Assembly (NCBI RefSeq): GCF_050859025.1
Contig: NZ_CP138200.1
Location: forward strand, 2,046,001-2,110,000
Source: Wukongibacter sp050859025
GTDB lineage: Bacteria; Bacillota; Clostridia; Peptostreptococcales; Caminicellaceae
Length of the DNA stretch: 64,000 nucleotides
Direction: 5' to 3'
Each line of letters opens with the position of its first letter. Position 1 is the first letter of the stretch. Under the pieces are notes generated by a model. It was not told the DNA's origin. It searched no databases and was given only the letters and a program-made list of their open reading frames with translations. A program made the translations under genes and the position numbers. Shown here in pieces: positions 62,434 through 64,000 of this stretch.

Positions 62434-63552
62434 ATGTTTTCAAGAATAGAGAAATACTTAAAGGAAAGAGTGAATGATGTAGTATTCATTCACCTGAAGG
62501 ATGGTAAGACCTTAGATGTTAAAGGATTTATTTTAGATGATAGTATTCCGCTACCAATTCCTGTAACTGAAGTAGTTGACAAGGTAAAGGATGAAAGTGA
62601 GGTTAAGGATATTTCACTTTTAAAGGTCATACAAGGAATGGTGTATATTATAGGCGTAGATAGTGGGTTTACATACAATAAAATCTATAAAGATTTTTTG
62701 TTAAATCATGATGAAAACATTATTAAAGTTGTTCTTGATCAGGGTTTTAGATTGATTGAAGCTGGAAATAAGAGAGATGCTCTGATTTGTTTTAAGTCCT
62801 GTTTATACATAGATGAAAGTGACTTAGATGCCATGTACAATTATGCTAGATGCTGTGAAGATTTAGCCACTGAACTGGCTGATAAACCCATAAAGGATTT
62901 TGAGGAAGAAGCAATTGAGATCTTTGAAAGTATCACTGAACTATATCCGGATTTCCCTTTATCCTATTATCATCTAGGTTTTCACTATGCAAATAAAGGT
63001 CTCTATAAAAAAGCTCAAATAATTTGGGAAAAAAGCCTTGAAAAGGGTGTTGATGAAAATAAAGAGTATGAAATAATGAATAAATTATCAGAAATAAACT
63101 ATAAAGTTCAATATGAAGAGGGTTATAACCTTGTATTTAATGGTAGGCCCAATGAGGCATTAGATAAGCTTTTACCATTAGAGGAAAGATATCCAGAGTG
63201 GTGGAATCTGCAATTTTTTGTGGGACTATCTTATAGACAGCTGATGAACTTTGAAGATGCCTTAAAACATTTCGAAAAGGCATATAGAATGAAGCCAAGT
63301 CAGGTTGAGATTCTCAATGAAATAGGATTATGCAATATTTCATTAGGAAGGTCCGATGAGGCAATTAGATTTTTTAAGAAAGCCTTAGATATCAAAGAAA
63401 GTGATGCAGAAATTTTATGCAATTTAGGGATCGCACATCTTCAGATAGATGAAGTAGAATTAGCTGAAGAATATGTAGCTAAAGCATTGAAGATTAATCC
63501 TGATGATGAAATAGCAAAGACATGGATGAATAGAATAAAGTCGATAAGTTAG
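62434..63552 (+). CDS. Tetratricopeptide-repeat protein
   Basis: 372 residues. The first 110 residues are a separate domain (DVVFIHLKDGKTLDVKGFILDD, VTEVVDKVKDE) that looks like a small beta-rich module; the rest is at least five TPR repeats (for example RDALICFKSCLYIDESDLDAMYNYARC, FEDALKHFEKAYRMKPSQVEILNEIGLCNI, DEAIRFFKKALDIKESDAEILCNLGIAHL). It is soluble with no signal peptide and probably mediates protein-protein contacts. ATG 62434 follows AGAGGAGGAAGAA. Confidence 0.88.
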   Translation: MFSRIEKYLKERVNDVVFIHLKDGKTLDVKGFILDDSIPLPIPVTEVVDKVKDESEVKDISLLKVIQGMVYIIGVDSGFTYNKIYKDFLLNHDENIIKVVLDQGFRLIEAGNKRDALICFKSCLYIDESDLDAMYNYARCCEDLATELADKPIKDFEEEAIEIFESITELYPDFPLSYYHLGFHYANKGLYKKAQIIWEKSLEKGVDENKEYEIMNKLSEINYKVQYEEGYNLVFNGRPNEALDKLLPLEERYPEWWNLQFFVGLSYRQLMNFEDALKHFEKAYRMKPSQVEILNEIGLCNISLGRSDEAIRFFKKALDIKESDAEILCNLGIAHLQIDEVELAEEYVAKALKINPDDEIAKTWMNRIKSIS

Positions 63553-63555
63553 AAT

Positions 63556-63592
63556 GAAAATGAGGGCCTAGGAGCTCTTGTTTTTTTTGCAA
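63556..63592 (+). terminator. Terminator after the TPR gene
   Basis: An imperfect hairpin AATGAGGGC / GCTCTTG followed by eight T. Confidence 0.6.
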
Positions 63593-63909
63593 TTATTTTT
63601 TTAATAAAAATTTGACTGATTTGAGGAAATGATTATATTGTATCAAAGCTTTATAGATATCAAAAAAAGTAATAATATTGGAAAAATTATTGAGAAATAT
63701 GTTGAATGCAAATACATAATATTGTAAAATAACAATAGATTCAATAATTTATAGAATACTTACTAAAAAATTTGAAATTCTTTTTTTTGAGCAATTATTA
63801 AAAAAATTTAATGAGTGTTAAAATTTACTCTGCAATAATTTTTTCAAACACGAAGTAATTACAAACTTATTTAGATTTCTAATATATTGAAAGAATAGGA
63901 TGTGATGAA
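63593..63909. other. AT-rich leader region of ptb
   Basis: About 315 bases without a gene. TTGACT (63612-63617), 16 bases, TATATT (63634-63639) is a possible promoter. Several T and A tracts follow; no riboswitch was recognised. Confidence 0.4.
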
Positions 63910-64000
63910 GTGATTAAAAATTTTAATGAGCTTATCAATACCGCAAAGGAACAGACTACAATGAAATTAGCGGTGGCGGCTGCTCAAGATGAAGATGTAT
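63910..64000 (+). CDS. ptb: Phosphate butyryltransferase, N-terminal start only
   Basis: GTG 63910 follows AGGATGTGATGAA. The 30 visible residues (IKNFNELINTAKEQT, then MKLAVAAAQDEDV) match the beginning of clostridial Ptb, where KNFDDLL and IAVAVAQDEPVL are typical. Ptb converts butyryl-CoA and phosphate to butyryl phosphate, which butyrate kinase uses to make ATP. A bifunctional enoyl-CoA hydratase/phosphate acetyltransferase relative cannot be ruled out from this fragment. Confidence 0.7.
   Translation, partial: MIKNFNELINTAKEQTTMKLAVAAAQDEDV

Overview
The window is AT-rich, densely coded DNA from a low-GC, Gram-positive, endospore-forming anaerobe of the Clostridia, probably close to Tissierellales. 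The evidence is an alpha/beta-type small acid-soluble spore protein, YtxC, a GerMN lipoprotein, three T-box leaders on aminoacyl-tRNA synthetase genes, a lysine riboswitch, an infC-rpmI-rplT operon with a Firmicute-type leader, and the start of a phosphate butyryltransferase gene at the right edge. The genus assignment is inference; no rRNA gene is present.

Layout. Positions 1-7.7 kb are the distal end of a siphovirus-like prophage: Dit-like tail protein (end only), Gp37-like tail protein, a 1329-residue fibre with two Asp-box propeller-like halves, a DUF4376-like protein, a small membrane protein, then holin and M15 endolysin. One small membrane-protein gene lies antisense between tail and lysis genes. 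From 7.7 to 10.4 kb there is decayed DNA (an SSB-like gene remnant, several repeats, a 44-residue membrane protein) around a 1-phosphofructokinase gene. From 10.4 to 14.4 kb are a sigma-54 activator, a Gate-domain membrane protein and hpt. From 14.6 to 20.4 kb is lysine/diaminopimelate synthesis by the acetylase branch: asd, a lysine riboswitch, dapA, dapB and dapH on the minus strand, and a divergent dapL. From 20.4 to 25.2 kb are a CPBP protease, a SASP, a methyltransferase, a cold-shock protein, Hsp33 and a four-tRNA cluster (Val, Phe, Gly, Cys). From 25.3 to 32.2 kb are a DUF6873 protein, ytxC, a candidate structured RNA, a DUF445 protein, T-box-thrS, and a short FtsH-type protease. From 32.7 to 38 kb is a DUF3798 lipoprotein with its ABC transporter. 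From 38 to 47 kb are infC-rpmI-rplT, a Ktr potassium-uptake pair, a SpoU-type rRNA methyltransferase, a tiny yqzL gene, T-box-pheS and pheT. From 47 to 64 kb are zapA, a U32 protein, mutS2, DUF523, GerMN, rhomboid, T-box-argS, an amidase, a DUF4080 radical SAM protein, a membrane protein, a GNAT, a TPR protein and ptb.

The most notable non-coding content is a set of intergenic palindromic repeat families. Family A (about 100 bp, six copies, two in perfect tandem) folds into one long hairpin with compensatory base changes. In at least three cases it begins about 18-20 bp after a recognisable -10 box, so it would form the 5' end of the mRNA of ktrB, argS and the radical SAM gene. Families B and C are shorter or more degenerate and lie near the same kinds of places. 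Other points of note are an ATT start codon for infC, a possible antiterminator in its leader, a 30-codon yqzL gene before the pheS T-box, and a 120-nt candidate RNA with a long closing helix after ytxC.
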